DNA of 64,000 nucleotides. It comes from Exiguobacterium sp. Leaf196. GTDB taxonomy: Bacteria; Bacillota; Bacilli; Exiguobacteriales; Exiguobacteriaceae. Below the pieces are notes generated by a model that was not told where the DNA came from, did no database searches, and was given only the letters and a program-made list of their open reading frames with translations. Shown here piece after piece: positions 1 to 8,404 of this stretch (its first letter is position 1; each line of letters begins with the position of its first letter). Position numbers and translations under genes: made by a program. The stretch lies in assembly GCF_001423965.1 (NCBI RefSeq), contig NZ_LMPV01000008.1, positions 62,001 to 126,000 on the forward strand, given 5' to 3'.

Positions 1-508
1 TCTGATCATCGATTTTCTTGACACCGAGTTCATCGAGTTCAGCTTTGCCTGCCATAATTTTATTGGCATTTTTCAAGTCCTGTAAAATGTATGCGTATTC
101 TGCTGCTGTCTTTGGATCAAGTGCACGCTTCCAAGCATAGATGAAATCATCTGCTGTGACGGCTGATCCATCCGACCACTTCGCATCTTTACGTAATTTA
201 AACGTATAGGTCTTTTTATCTTTTGACACTTCGACACTTTCTGCGATTCCAGGTGTCGGCTTGTTATCACCATCGAGTCGATAAAGTCCTTCAAAGACGT
301 TGTTCGTAACAATGATGGAAGTCGAGTCCGTCGTTTTCGTCGGATCAAGCTGAGGTACATCTGTCGTCGAAACGAGCGTGACTTCCTTTTTCTTGTTTTT
401 TGAATCAGATCCGCTTGTGTTTTCATCATTTCCTTGCCCGCATGCAGCGACAGCAAGTAGTGCGATGCTAGATAGTCCAGCAAACGCAATTTTCGATGTT
501 TTATTCAT
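1..508 (-). CDS. oppA: Oligopeptide ABC transporter substrate-binding lipoprotein, OppA-like (partial)
   Basis: Only the N-terminal 169 codons are in the window; the gene continues past base 1. It should be the extracellular lipoprotein that captures peptides for an Opp/Dpp ABC importer. The frame starts MNKTSKIAFAG, has a hydrophobic stretch and the lipobox LLAVAAC, so a lipid-anchored Cys near residue 23, then a charged low-complexity linker (NTSGSDSKNKKKE). The SBP_bac_5 fold begins with TDVPQLDPTKTTD, NNVFEGLYRLD and YTFKLRKDAKWSDG, all typical of OppA. The start is supported by a GGGGGT ribosome site about 9 bases upstream. No partner transport genes are in view, so peptide specificity cannot be judged. 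Confidence 0.88.
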   Translation of the reverse strand, partial: MNKTSKIAFAGLSSIALLAVAACGQGNDENTSGSDSKNKKKEVTLVSTTDVPQLDPTKTTDSTSIIVTNNVFEGLYRLDGDNKPTPGIAESVEVSKDKKTYTFKLRKDAKWSDGSAVTADDFIYAWKRALDPKTAAEYAYILQDLKNANKIMAGKAELDELGVKKIDDQ

Positions 509-617
509 GGAACGATGACCCCCCGAGAGTTAGAGTTAAATATTTCAGAAAAATGTGAACATATTGTTAATTTAAGTGAAAGTGATTAAAAATGCAACAT
601 AAATTTTCAGATAATTC

Positions 618-1301
618 TCACTGATCAAGGTCTATATCCTTAATTCCGAGTGATTTTAAATAGTCATAAAGTAGGAATATGGTCAGTTTATGCGGAGAAT
701 ACATTCGTAATGTCAACCGAACCGGATCTCCTCGCATGCGCATATTCGTAATATGAACACCTTTTCGTTCAAGAGCGAAGATGATTTCAGATGGGTCCAG
801 ATCAGCAGGAAGGAGCAAGTGTGCGACAAGGACGTTCGCTTCGAATCGACTGTTATTAATGCGGCGCATTCCTCGAGTCAATCCCTCTAATAAGAAGAAC
901 AAAAATAAAACAAGAAAAACCGATTCCCATATAAATCCTGCACCGACAGCAATTCCAATTCCACTTGAACTCCATATAATGGCGGCCGTCGTCAATCCAC
1001 TGACGATATCGTGAGGACGACGCAAAATGACACCAGCACCAATGAAGCCGATACCGGCAATGATTTGTGCGACAAGGCGCATCGGATCCATTTGAACATT
1101 CGTCGCCATATCGTGATAGAGTGAAACGGATTTGATGGATACGATGGTTAAAAGACAGCTGATGAGGGTAATTACGAGGCTAGTGCGTATACCGACCGGT
1201 TTATTTTTTATTTCACGCTCGAATCCCATGAAAATTCCAAGGGCAGCAGCCAACAGGAGTTTAAAGAGATCCTCGAGCTGAAATACATGAATCCAGTTCA
1301 T
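618..1301 (-). CDS. MgtC/SapB family membrane protein
   Basis: A 227-aa integral membrane protein of the MgtC/SapB family, whose members are linked to Mg2+ limitation or acid adaptation. The N-terminal half carries the family pattern LGIFMGFEREIKNKPVGIRTS followed by a run of hydrophobic helices with AQIIAGIGFIGAGVILR. The C-terminal third (about 150-227) is a soluble ACT-like tail. The first in-frame start is a TTG at 1310, but AAAGGA lies right against it; the ATG at 1301 has a better spacing of about 10 bases, so I chose that. It is divergent from the amino acid antiporter. No M-box riboswitch is visible upstream, so Mg2+ control is not shown. Confidence 0.85.
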   Translation of the reverse strand: MNWIHVFQLEDLFKLLLAAALGIFMGFEREIKNKPVGIRTSLVITLISCLLTIVSIKSVSLYHDMATNVQMDPMRLVAQIIAGIGFIGAGVILRRPHDIVSGLTTAAIIWSSSGIGIAVGAGFIWESVFLVLFLFFLLEGLTRGMRRINNSRFEANVLVAHLLLPADLDPSEIIFALERKGVHITNMRMRGDPVRLTLRMYSPHKLTIFLLYDYLKSLGIKDIDLDQ

Positions 1302-1415
1302 TCGTCTCAAATCCTTTCTTTACTTTAAAAGGTGATTTGTTATAATGACTTTTGTGTCTTTCGAATGAATATACGTAAGATGTAATAGATATACGGAAAA
1401 AGGAAGTGTCTCATC

Positions 1416-2810
1416 ATGAATCAACAAAAAATCGGCTTCTTTGCTCTCGCAGCAATGGTTATCGGTTCGATGGTCGGTGGAGGTGCCTTTAACCTTCCCG
1501 GTGCAATGGCCCAAAGTGCAAGTGCAGGACCTATTCTCATCGGCTGGAGTATTACAGGAATTGGAATGATCATGCTCGCGCTCGTCTTCCAGCACCTTGC
1601 AAACAGTAAACCCGAACTTGAAGGTGGTATTTATGCCTATGCACGTGAAGGGTTCGGACGTTTCGTCGGTTTCAACAGTGCTTGGGGATACTGGGTATCT
1701 GCATGGATTGGAACGGTTGCGAACATCACACTCGTCTTCAATGCGATTAGTTATTTCTTCCCGATTTTCGCGGCAGAGAATCGGATATTCCTTCTCTTGA
1801 TGAGTATGGTAGTCATTTGGGGATTATTCTGGCTTGTCTCAAGCGGGATCAAGGAAGCGACCCTCGTCAATCTGATTACAACGATTGCAAAGCTCGTTCC
1901 AATCTTGATTTTCATTCTATTGGTTGGGATCGCCTTTAATATCAAAACGTTCAATTTAGACATCTGGGGAGATGGGACAGAACTCGGTTCAATCTTCGAT
2001 CAAGTAAAAGGAACGATGCTCGTCACGCTTTGGGCGTTCGTTGGAATTGAAGGGGCAGTCGTTTTATCGAGTCGTGCTAAAAATCGAAGTGATGTCGGAA
2101 AAGCGACGGTAACAGGACTCGTTGGTGTTTTAGTCATCTATATCTTAATTTCTGTCTTATCACTTGGCGTCCTTAGTCAAGAAAGACTGGCTGGATTAAA
2201 GGAACCGACGATGGCGTATGTATTAGAGGCAGCAATCGGACCAGTCGGCGCGACGATCATCATGATTGGTTTAATCATCTCTCTATCCGGAGCGCTTCTT
2301 GGATGGACGATTTTAGCATCAGAGATTTCATATTTGGTTGCGAAAGATGGTGCGTTCCCGAAAGCATTCGCTAAGACGAATCGAAAAGGGGCACCAGTCG
2401 GAGCACTACTGATTACACAGGTCGCCACACAAATTGTTGCTGGGATTGCGCTATTCTCTGCACAGACGTATCTCGTTCTATCAAGTATTGCAGGGATTTG
2501 TGCGCTCTTACCGTATCTGTTATCAGCCTTGTACAGCATCCGGACTTCGCGGGAAGAGCGGAATCGAAAAATGTTACTCTTCTCGGTCATCGCATCCGCG
2601 TACTCTATTTGGCTCGTCTATGCGTCAGGCGTTTGGTACATCGTCATTGCGGCATTAGTTTATGCGCCAGGCATTTTAGCATATGCGTTAGCGGAACGAG
2701 AACAGCAACGGACAGGCATGTCACGCTACGAGTGGATTGCTAGCATGATTCTTGTTGTCTTAGCCGGAGTGGCTGTTTACGGAATGGTCGTAGGAGAAAT
2801 TCAATTGTAA
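1416..2810 (+). CDS. Basic amino acid antiporter, ArcD/YvsH-like APC family
   Basis: A 464-aa, about 12-helix APC-superfamily transporter. The N-terminus (IGFFALAAMVIGSMVGGGAFNLPG) has the glycine-rich helix-1 substrate motif of the arginine:ornithine/lysine antiporter branch (ArcD, YvsH), followed by YAYAREGFGRFVGFNSAWGYW. It probably exchanges a cationic amino acid across the membrane. An ornithine link would fit rocD 2.3 kb downstream, but that is inference, because the two genes are separated by an opposite-strand gene and a terminator. AAGGAAG lies 9-10 bases before the ATG. An extended -10 (TGTTATAAT, ending at 1346) lies in the divergent region. Confidence 0.85.
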   Translation: MNQQKIGFFALAAMVIGSMVGGGAFNLPGAMAQSASAGPILIGWSITGIGMIMLALVFQHLANSKPELEGGIYAYAREGFGRFVGFNSAWGYWVSAWIGTVANITLVFNAISYFFPIFAAENRIFLLLMSMVVIWGLFWLVSSGIKEATLVNLITTIAKLVPILIFILLVGIAFNIKTFNLDIWGDGTELGSIFDQVKGTMLVTLWAFVGIEGAVVLSSRAKNRSDVGKATVTGLVGVLVIYILISVLSLGVLSQERLAGLKEPTMAYVLEAAIGPVGATIIMIGLIISLSGALLGWTILASEISYLVAKDGAFPKAFAKTNRKGAPVGALLITQVATQIVAGIALFSAQTYLVLSSIAGICALLPYLLSALYSIRTSREERNRKMLLFSVIASAYSIWLVYASGVWYIVIAALVYAPGILAYALAEREQQRTGMSRYEWIASMILVVLAGVAVYGMVVGEIQL

Positions 2811-2825
2811 GAAACGATATGCAAA

Positions 2826-2867
2826 AGAAGTCACGGTGGATAAAAATCACCGTGACTTCTTTTTTTA
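2826..2867. terminator. Bidirectional Rho-independent terminator
   Basis: A 13-bp perfect stem (AGAAGTCACGGTG and its complement) with a 9-nt loop, followed by a T run on the plus strand and preceded by an A-rich stretch. It serves the antiporter gene and probably the convergent EAL gene, whose stop codon begins at 2870. Confidence 0.85.
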
Positions 2868-4895
2868 TTAAGGGGTTAAGAATCTGTTTTCGACATCCTG
2901 TACGGACAGTGGTTCAGAGAAAATGAACCCTTGCATGTACTGGCAATCTGTCGTTTTCAAGTAAGTCAAGGCATGTTCTGTCTCGACACCCTCAGCGACG
3001 AGGTTCAACTCTAGATTGCGACCCAGTTGAATGATAGAATCCAGCAAAGCATGATCGTTCTTTGCTAGTCCATCAATGAACACTTTATCGATTTTTAATT
3101 CATCAATTGGAAACGCGCTGAGATACTGTAAAGAAGAGTAGCCGGTTCCAAAATCATCAATCGATAAGCGGAAACCGAGTGACTTAATGAGGTGCATGCG
3201 TTCGACGGTTCGTTGTGTCTGTAAGATAGCAATATTCTCTGTCATCTCGAGCGTGACGGAAGATGGCGAAACGAGTCGCTCCGTTACGACATGTTGCAAC
3301 GTTCGAATAAAGGAGTCACTTTGGAATTGGTGCGGTGAAATGTTGATCGCCATCGTCAATTCAGGGTCAATCGTTTGTTGCCACTTCGCGAGCTGTTCAC
3401 ATGCTTCGATGATGACCCAGTTGTTGATTGGTGTGATTAGAGAAGCCTCTTCGGCGAGTGGGATGAACTCATCCGGTGGAATATTTCCGAGCGCCGTATG
3501 ATTCCAGCGTAATAACGCTTCGAATCCTTTGACGGCTTGTGATTGAAGCTCGATGATCGGTTGATAAGCAAGGTAGAGCGACTGATCTTCGAGTGCCGTG
3601 AAGAGAGAACGTTCGAGTTGGATTTTACGTGTGAATTGTGTGTCCATCTCGTGTGTTAAGTACTGAATCGTTCCCGTACCAATTGATTTTCCCGCATAGA
3701 GAGCAGTTTCAGAGCGGCGGTATAAATCTTCAAGTGTTTTCGCTTCAGACGGATAGACGGTGATACCGAATGTGCAAGAAACGATGAGTGAATGACCGTT
3801 AATGTAATAAGGACGTTGTAACGCTTGTTGTAATTTTCGAGCATATTGAAAGAGTAGATTACTCGAGGGTGCAGGTAATAGGACACCGAATAAATCACTC
3901 GTCGGATGAAAAGCAAGGACACCCGTCGCATGTTGCAAAAGCCGTGTTGCCATTGCTTGAAGGAGTTGATCCCCGACATGTGTTCCAAACGAATCGTTTA
4001 TGACTTTGAAACGATCGATATCGAACAAAATGAGTGCAATGGGTTCATGTGATGCAGCAGACTGGAACAATGCTTCCCCTTCGCGTAAAAATCCACGTTT
4101 ATTCAATAAATGCGTCATCTCATGGTGATGCACTAAAAAATCAAGTTCTTCTTCAAGCACAGTTGTTTCCGTAATGTCGTTACCGATGAACAGATGCTGA
4201 AAACGCACGCCGTTTGCATCATAAATCGGAATCAATGTCGCTTGAAGATGTTTTCGTTCACCCGTGTGTGAAATGAGACTAAGACGACCAGACCATGCTT
4301 TGCGTTCACGGAGTTGTGTTCGGATTTCTGAGACAGTCGTACTAGTTTGATCGAGAATTACGGACCATGGCTGACCAATAAGCATTTCAGGACAGTAACC
4401 TGTTACATCCATAAGTTGGTCGTTTATATACGTAATTGCACCACGCGCGTCAAATACAGCGACACTGGCGATTTGATCGAACGCCTGACGTAAATCCATC
4501 AAACCTTGAAATAATGGTTTTGTTGTAATCGGTTGTTGAGCAGACGGAATACAGCAAACGAAAGCAGCAATGGCATTGCCTACTTCATCAAGTAGAGGAG
4601 ACAGTAGCAATGTTGAGGTCATGGGAGTACCAGACTTATGGAATAAGGAGGCATTCGGCAATTGGACCGATTGACGGCGTTCCAGAAAGGAATGCCAAAT
4701 CTGATGGCTGAATGCCATATCTTCCTGGTCAAGTAAAGGAACGATTTGGCCGACGATTTCCTGTTGTGTCCATCCCCAATGCTGTTCTGCTAACTCGTTC
4801 CAGGAACGAATGGTCAAATCGATATTTAAGATGAAAGACGGTAGTGGAAACTCTTGAATGACGACTTCGTAGGAATCAATGGTCGAACGATCCAT
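2868..4895 (-). CDS. PAS-PAS-(degenerate GGDEF)-EAL cyclic-di-GMP phosphodiesterase
   Basis: A 675-aa cytoplasmic signalling protein. PAS-like regions cover about 5-115 and 135-245, a GGDEF-family domain about 270-420 and an EAL domain about 430-670. The EAL part keeps the residues expected of an active c-di-GMP phosphodiesterase: GFEALLRW, INISPHQF, LEMTEN, IDDFGTGYSS, LKIDKVFI, AEGVET and a final QGFIFSEPL. In the cyclase domain the signature is replaced by PTSDLFGV, though DIDRFKVIND upstream is kept. It should therefore be catalytically dead and at most a GTP-sensing module. No transmembrane segment is seen. I prefer the ATG at 4895 behind AAAGGAG (spacing about 13) over a TTG at 4967 that has no ribosome site. 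Confidence 0.9.
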   Translation of the reverse strand: MDRSTIDSYEVVIQEFPLPSFILNIDLTIRSWNELAEQHWGWTQQEIVGQIVPLLDQEDMAFSHQIWHSFLERRQSVQLPNASLFHKSGTPMTSTLLLSPLLDEVGNAIAAFVCCIPSAQQPITTKPLFQGLMDLRQAFDQIASVAVFDARGAITYINDQLMDVTGYCPEMLIGQPWSVILDQTSTTVSEIRTQLRERKAWSGRLSLISHTGERKHLQATLIPIYDANGVRFQHLFIGNDITETTVLEEELDFLVHHHEMTHLLNKRGFLREGEALFQSAASHEPIALILFDIDRFKVINDSFGTHVGDQLLQAMATRLLQHATGVLAFHPTSDLFGVLLPAPSSNLLFQYARKLQQALQRPYYINGHSLIVSCTFGITVYPSEAKTLEDLYRRSETALYAGKSIGTGTIQYLTHEMDTQFTRKIQLERSLFTALEDQSLYLAYQPIIELQSQAVKGFEALLRWNHTALGNIPPDEFIPLAEEASLITPINNWVIIEACEQLAKWQQTIDPELTMAINISPHQFQSDSFIRTLQHVVTERLVSPSSVTLEMTENIAILQTQRTVERMHLIKSLGFRLSIDDFGTGYSSLQYLSAFPIDELKIDKVFIDGLAKNDHALLDSIIQLGRNLELNLVAEGVETEHALTYLKTTDCQYMQGFIFSEPLSVQDVENRFLTP

Positions 4896-5029
4896 TACGT
4901 GCGCACGCTCCTTTATGATGAAAAGAGATGACGGTTCACTTGTCTTGTCTTTTCCCAATATATTCAATTCTTACGCATCCCAATCCTCTAGGTTATACAT
5001 TTTTTAGATGAAGATTACACAAGAAAATC

Positions 5030-5057
5030 TGCTATAATGATTTTGAAAGCGTTTTCT
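5030..5057 (+). promoter_or_regulatory. Extended -10 promoter with overlapping cre for rocD
   Basis: TG-C-TATAAT (5030-5038) is an extended -10 element; no good -35 is visible. At 5043-5057, over the expected transcription start, TTGAAAGCGTTTTCT matches the CcpA consensus WTGNAANCGNWNNCW at every fixed position. A cre at +1 normally means glucose repression. Confidence 0.75.
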
Positions 5058-5081
5058 AAAGAGCTATAAGGGGGAATCTCG

Positions 5082-6284
5082 ATGAATCAAACAGAGAAAA
5101 TCATTCAACAGACAGAACAGTTCGGAGCACATAACTACCATCCACTCCCGATCGTCATTTCAGAAGCAGAAGGTGTCTTCGTCACGGATCCGGAAGGACG
5201 TCGTTATATGGATATGTTGAGTGCTTACTCAGCCGTCAACCAAGGACATCGTCATCCGAAAATCATCGAAGCTCTAAAACGACAGGCGGATAAGATCACT
5301 TTGACGTCACGTGCCTTCCACAATGATCAACTGGGCTTTTTCTATGAAAAAGTAGCACAATTGACGGGTAAAGACATGGTATTACCGATGAATACAGGTG
5401 CGGAAGCTGTCGAGACAGCAGTGAAAGCAGCACGACGCTGGGCATATGAAGTGAAACAAATCCCAGGTGATGCTGAAATCATCGTTTGTGAAGGAAACTT
5501 TCACGGTCGAACGATGACAGCCGTCTCCATGTCGACGGAGGCAGAATATCAACGAGGATTTGGACCGCTTCTTCCTGGAATCAAGACGATTCCATATGGC
5601 GATCTGGAGGCACTAAAACAGGCAATCACTGAAAATACAGCGGCATTCATCTTGGAGCCGATTCAAGGCGAAGCAGGAATTTTAATTCCGTATGATGGCT
5701 TCCTAAAAGATGCACAAGAAGTTTGTCGTGCGCAGAATGTTTTGCTCGTATCGGATGAGATTCAATCTGGACTTGGTCGTTCCGGTAAATGGTTTGCTTC
5801 TGATTGGGACGAGGTAACACCAGACATGTACATTCTTGGGAAAGCACTGGGTGGTGGGGTATTCCCAATCTCATGTGTTGCCGCGAATAAAGATGTCCTT
5901 TCTGTCTTCAATCCAGGTTCACACGGCTCGACGTTCGGTGGTAATCCACTCGCTTGTGCCGTATCGATTGCTTCACTTGAAGTATTAGAAGACGAAAAGT
6001 TACCGGAACGTTCACTCGAACTCGGTACGTACTTCATGGAAAAATTAAAACAAATTAACAACCCGATGATCAAAGAAGTACGTGGTCGTGGATTGTTCAT
6101 TGGTGTTGAACTAACAGAAGCAGCTCGACCATATTGCGAAGCGTTGAAAGAGAAAGGCTTACTCTGTAAAGAAACACACGAGACAGTCATTCGCTTTGCA
6201 CCACCGCTTGTCATCACAAAAGAAGAGTTGGATTGGGCGTTCGAACGGATTGAACAAGTGTTAGGCGTTTCCGTCGCCCAGTAA
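5082..6284 (+). CDS. rocD: Ornithine aminotransferase
   Basis: A 400-aa PLP enzyme that transfers the delta-amino group of ornithine to 2-oxoglutarate, giving glutamate semialdehyde, in arginine/ornithine catabolism. Length and sequence match bacterial OAT (class III aminotransferase). Visible motifs are [17 protein letters not shown], the [13 protein letters not shown] segment, LVSDEIQSG with PLP-binding Asp225, and the Schiff-base Lys254 in LGKALGGG. The ATG sits 8 bases after AAGGGGGA. It is a single-gene unit with its own terminator and a perfect cre over the start of transcription, which fits CcpA control of a catabolic gene. No rocA or rocF is adjacent. Confidence 0.95.
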   Translation: MNQTEKIIQQTEQFGAHNYHPLPIVISEAEGVFVTDPEGRRYMDMLSAYSAVNQGHRHPKIIEALKRQADKITLTSRAFHNDQLGFFYEKVAQLTGKDMVLPMNTGAEAVETAVKAARRWAYEVKQIPGDAEIIVCEGNFHGRTMTAVSMSTEAEYQRGFGPLLPGIKTIPYGDLEALKQAITENTAAFILEPIQGEAGILIPYDGFLKDAQEVCRAQNVLLVSDEIQSGLGRSGKWFASDWDEVTPDMYILGKALGGGVFPISCVAANKDVLSVFNPGSHGSTFGGNPLACAVSIASLEVLEDEKLPERSLELGTYFMEKLKQINNPMIKEVRGRGLFIGVELTEAARPYCEALKEKGLLCKETHETVIRFAPPLVITKEELDWAFERIEQVLGVSVAQ

Positions 6285-6302
6285 ATGAATACATTCAAAT
6301 CG

Positions 6303-6338
6303 AATAACAGTGAACAAGATGTTCACTGTTATTTTTGT
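6303..6338 (+). terminator. Terminator of rocD
   Basis: A 13-bp stem (AATAACAGTGAAC) with a 5-nt loop, then a T-rich tract. Confidence 0.85.
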
Positions 6339-6369
6339 TTGGATGAGTGTCGGTATGGATACAGGAAAT

Positions 6370-6394
6370 GTTTGAAATTCAGTCATACGGGAAC
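6370..6394 (+). promoter_or_regulatory. SigB-type promoter for csbD
   Basis: GTTTGA, a 13-bp spacer and GGGAAC match the Bacillus SigB consensus GTTTAA-N12-14-GGGTAT at most positions. It lies 45 bases before the csbD start. B. subtilis csbD is SigB-controlled, which supports the reading. Confidence 0.6.
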
Positions 6395-6438
6395 ATACAA
6401 CTATCGCAAAAAAAACTTTTTAAATGGGGGTAATGGTT

Positions 6439-6636
6439 ATGTCAAATGACAGTGGTCTCAATAAAAAAGCAGATGGTCTTGTTGATAAAGTAGCGGGTAA
6501 AGCAAAAGAAGCACTCGGTAAAGCAACAGGAGATAAATCGACAGAGCGCGAAGGTAAAAAAGATCAATTAAAAGGTGACGCCAAGAAAACCGTAGGAAAC
6601 GTTCAACAAAATTTTGAAGATACAACTCGTCGTTAA
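6439..6636 (+). CDS. csbD: CsbD family stress protein
   Basis: A 65-aa highly charged small protein of the CsbD family, abundant in general stress regulons; the molecular function is unknown. The family core is clear: GLVDKVAGKAKEALGKATGDKS followed by KDQLKGDAKKTVGNVQ, an amphipathic Lys/Ala/Gly-rich repeat. Three in-frame ATGs exist (6424, 6433, 6439). Only the last has a ribosome site (GGGGG) at the right distance, 8 bases, so MSNDSGL is taken as the N-terminus. It is monocistronic, with a terminator directly after it and a SigB-like promoter before it. Confidence 0.9.
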   Translation: MSNDSGLNKKADGLVDKVAGKAKEALGKATGDKSTEREGKKDQLKGDAKKTVGNVQQNFEDTTRR

Positions 6637-6665
6637 GACCGTGGGAATTAATGGGAATTAAATAG

Positions 6666-6703
6666 AAAAACCGGACTGGAGGATTACTCTAGTCCGGTTT
6701 TTA
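6666..6703 (+). terminator. Terminator of csbD
   Basis: AAACCGGACT paired with AGTCCGGTTT across a 13-nt loop, followed by T residues. Confidence 0.85.
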
Positions 6704-6756
6704 GTGTTTGCTATAATGAATTTTTATACTAATAAAAAAGATAGTGAATAATTTGT

Positions 6757-6816
6757 ATAAAGGTCTAGTCATTTAGATATTTATATGGAATAATTAAAAA
6801 CGTAAAAGCGTTTACA
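6757..6816 (+). promoter_or_regulatory. Regulatory region of the PTS gene: cre and possible NagR half-site
   Basis: At 6803-6816 TAAAAGCGTTTACA fits the cre consensus with one mismatch. At 6761-6770 AGGTCTAGTC resembles the NagR/DasR operator core (TGGTCTAGACCA) in its left half only, so that part is weak. A dedicated promoter was not assigned with confidence. Confidence 0.45.
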
Positions 6817-6858
6817 TTGTTCTGTCATTATCGTTTTATTCAGGAAAGGGTGAAAGGG

Positions 6859-8367
6859 ATGTTGCAGTTTCTACAACGAATTGGTAAGGCTTTGATGTTA
6901 CCAATCGCAGTATTACCAGCTGCCGGAATCGTACTTCGATTAGGTTCGGCGGATATGCTAGATATTCCATTGATGGTAGCAGCAGGAGGGGCAATTTTTG
7001 ATAACCTTCCATTGATATTTGCCATTGGTGTCGCAATCGGTCTATCGATTGATGCGAGTGGGGCAGCGGGTCTTGCCGGAGCCATCGGGTATCTTGTCTT
7101 AAAAAATGGCGTCGACTCGATGAACAAGGATTATTCCAGTGCACAGATTCAAGCAAAATATGATGCGATTGCGGCGATCGTCAATGATTCCTCGACCAAG
7201 GTCGATGGCGCGACACTTGGTTCGATTGCGAACCAGGCGACGCTCGGTTCAACCGTCAATATGGCAGTATTCGGTGGGATCATTGCGGGTATCGTTGCCG
7301 GTCTTCTATACAATCGCTTCTACAATATTAAGTTACCGGATTGGTTGGCATTCTTCGGAGGCCGTCGTTTTGTTCCAATCATTACCTCAGCTGTCATGCT
7401 CGTACTTGCTTTCATCTTTGGTTATGTTTGGCCGTTCATCGAGCAAGGTATCAACGGTGCCGGTGAATGGATGGTCGGTCTTGGCGCAGGAGGCGCTGCT
7501 TTGTTTGGATTCTTTAACCGTCTCCTGATTCCTGTCGGCTTGCACCATGTTTTAAATAATATTTTTTGGTTTGTTTTCGGTTCATACGAAAAAGCAGATG
7601 GTACGGTAGCGAACGGGGATATTGCGCGTTTCTTCGCTGGAGATCCAACAGCGGGGATTTATCAAGCTGGCTTCTTCCCGATCATGATGTTTGCCTTGCC
7701 AGCTGCAGCCTTTGCCATCGTCATGGCTGCGCGTAAGGAAAATCGAAAAGCCGTTGCTGGAGCGATGATTGGTCTTGGACTGACATCCTTCCTGACAGGA
7801 ATTACGGAACCAATCGAGTTCTCGTTCATGTTCTTGTCACCTGTTTTATACGTCATCCATGCTGTACTAACGGGTCTATCGATGGCCATCGTTAACTTAC
7901 TCGGTATTTTACATGGCTTCTCCTTCTCGGCTGGTTTCATTGATTACGCCTTGAACTTCGGGATTGCGAAAAAACCATTGTTGATCATCCCGGTTGGTCT
8001 CGCGTTCGCGGTCGTCTACTACTTCCTGTTCTACTTCATGATCACAAAATTTGATCTGAAGACACCAGGTCGTGAAGATGAATCGCTCGTTACAGACACG
8101 GGAGTCGTTTTGACGGACTCAGACGATAAATATGAACAACAAGCAGCTCAAATTTTTGCTGGATTGAAAGGAACAGAAAATGTCACGTCGATTGACAACT
8201 GTGCGACACGTTTACGTCTTCAAGTCAAGGATCCAAGCATCATTGATGAAGCGGCGATTAAAGCGGCTGGAGCAAAAGGTGTCATGAAGATGGGGGCGAC
8301 TAGTGTTCAAATCATCATAGGCACAGATGTCGAATTCGTTGCAGATGCGATGAAGCGACAGAAGTAA
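6859..8367 (+). CDS. nagP: PTS transporter EIICB, N-acetylglucosamine type
   Basis: A 502-aa sugar phosphotransferase permease that imports and phosphorylates its sugar. The EIIC domain spans about 1-400 (LQRIGKALMLPIAVLPAAG, the LLIPVGLHHVLNNIFW loop, and GITEPIEFSFMF with the substrate-site Glu). The EIIB domain (about 420-502) carries the phosphorylated Cys448 in DNCATRLRL. There is no fused EIIA, as in NagP of B. subtilis, so a separate EIIA must serve it. The EIIC sequence and length fit GlcNAc permeases better than glucose ones, but the sugar is an inference. The ATG at 6859 follows GGAAAGGG by 8 bases; a TTG at 6817 would extend the protein without a ribosome site. Confidence 0.85.
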   Translation: MLQFLQRIGKALMLPIAVLPAAGIVLRLGSADMLDIPLMVAAGGAIFDNLPLIFAIGVAIGLSIDASGAAGLAGAIGYLVLKNGVDSMNKDYSSAQIQAKYDAIAAIVNDSSTKVDGATLGSIANQATLGSTVNMAVFGGIIAGIVAGLLYNRFYNIKLPDWLAFFGGRRFVPIITSAVMLVLAFIFGYVWPFIEQGINGAGEWMVGLGAGGAALFGFFNRLLIPVGLHHVLNNIFWFVFGSYEKADGTVANGDIARFFAGDPTAGIYQAGFFPIMMFALPAAAFAIVMAARKENRKAVAGAMIGLGLTSFLTGITEPIEFSFMFLSPVLYVIHAVLTGLSMAIVNLLGILHGFSFSAGFIDYALNFGIAKKPLLIIPVGLAFAVVYYFLFYFMITKFDLKTPGREDESLVTDTGVVLTDSDDKYEQQAAQIFAGLKGTENVTSIDNCATRLRLQVKDPSIIDEAAIKAAGAKGVMKMGATSVQIIIGTDVEFVADAMKRQK

Positions 8368-8368
8368 A

Positions 8369-8404
8369 AAAACGACCTTTCCTGAGCTCAGGAAAGGTCG
8401 TTTT
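8369..8404. terminator. Bidirectional terminator overlapping a coding end
   Basis: An almost loop-free perfect inverted repeat (AAAACGACCTTTCCTGAG and its complement) flanked by A and T runs. Its centre holds the last codons and TGA stop of the minus-strand DMT gene, so it ends both convergent transcripts. Confidence 0.85.

Noticed and set aside
5762-6298. A 178-codon minus-strand frame opposite rocD
   Set aside because: Antisense shadow of the ornithine aminotransferase; Ser/Pro/Arg-biased composition and no ribosome site.
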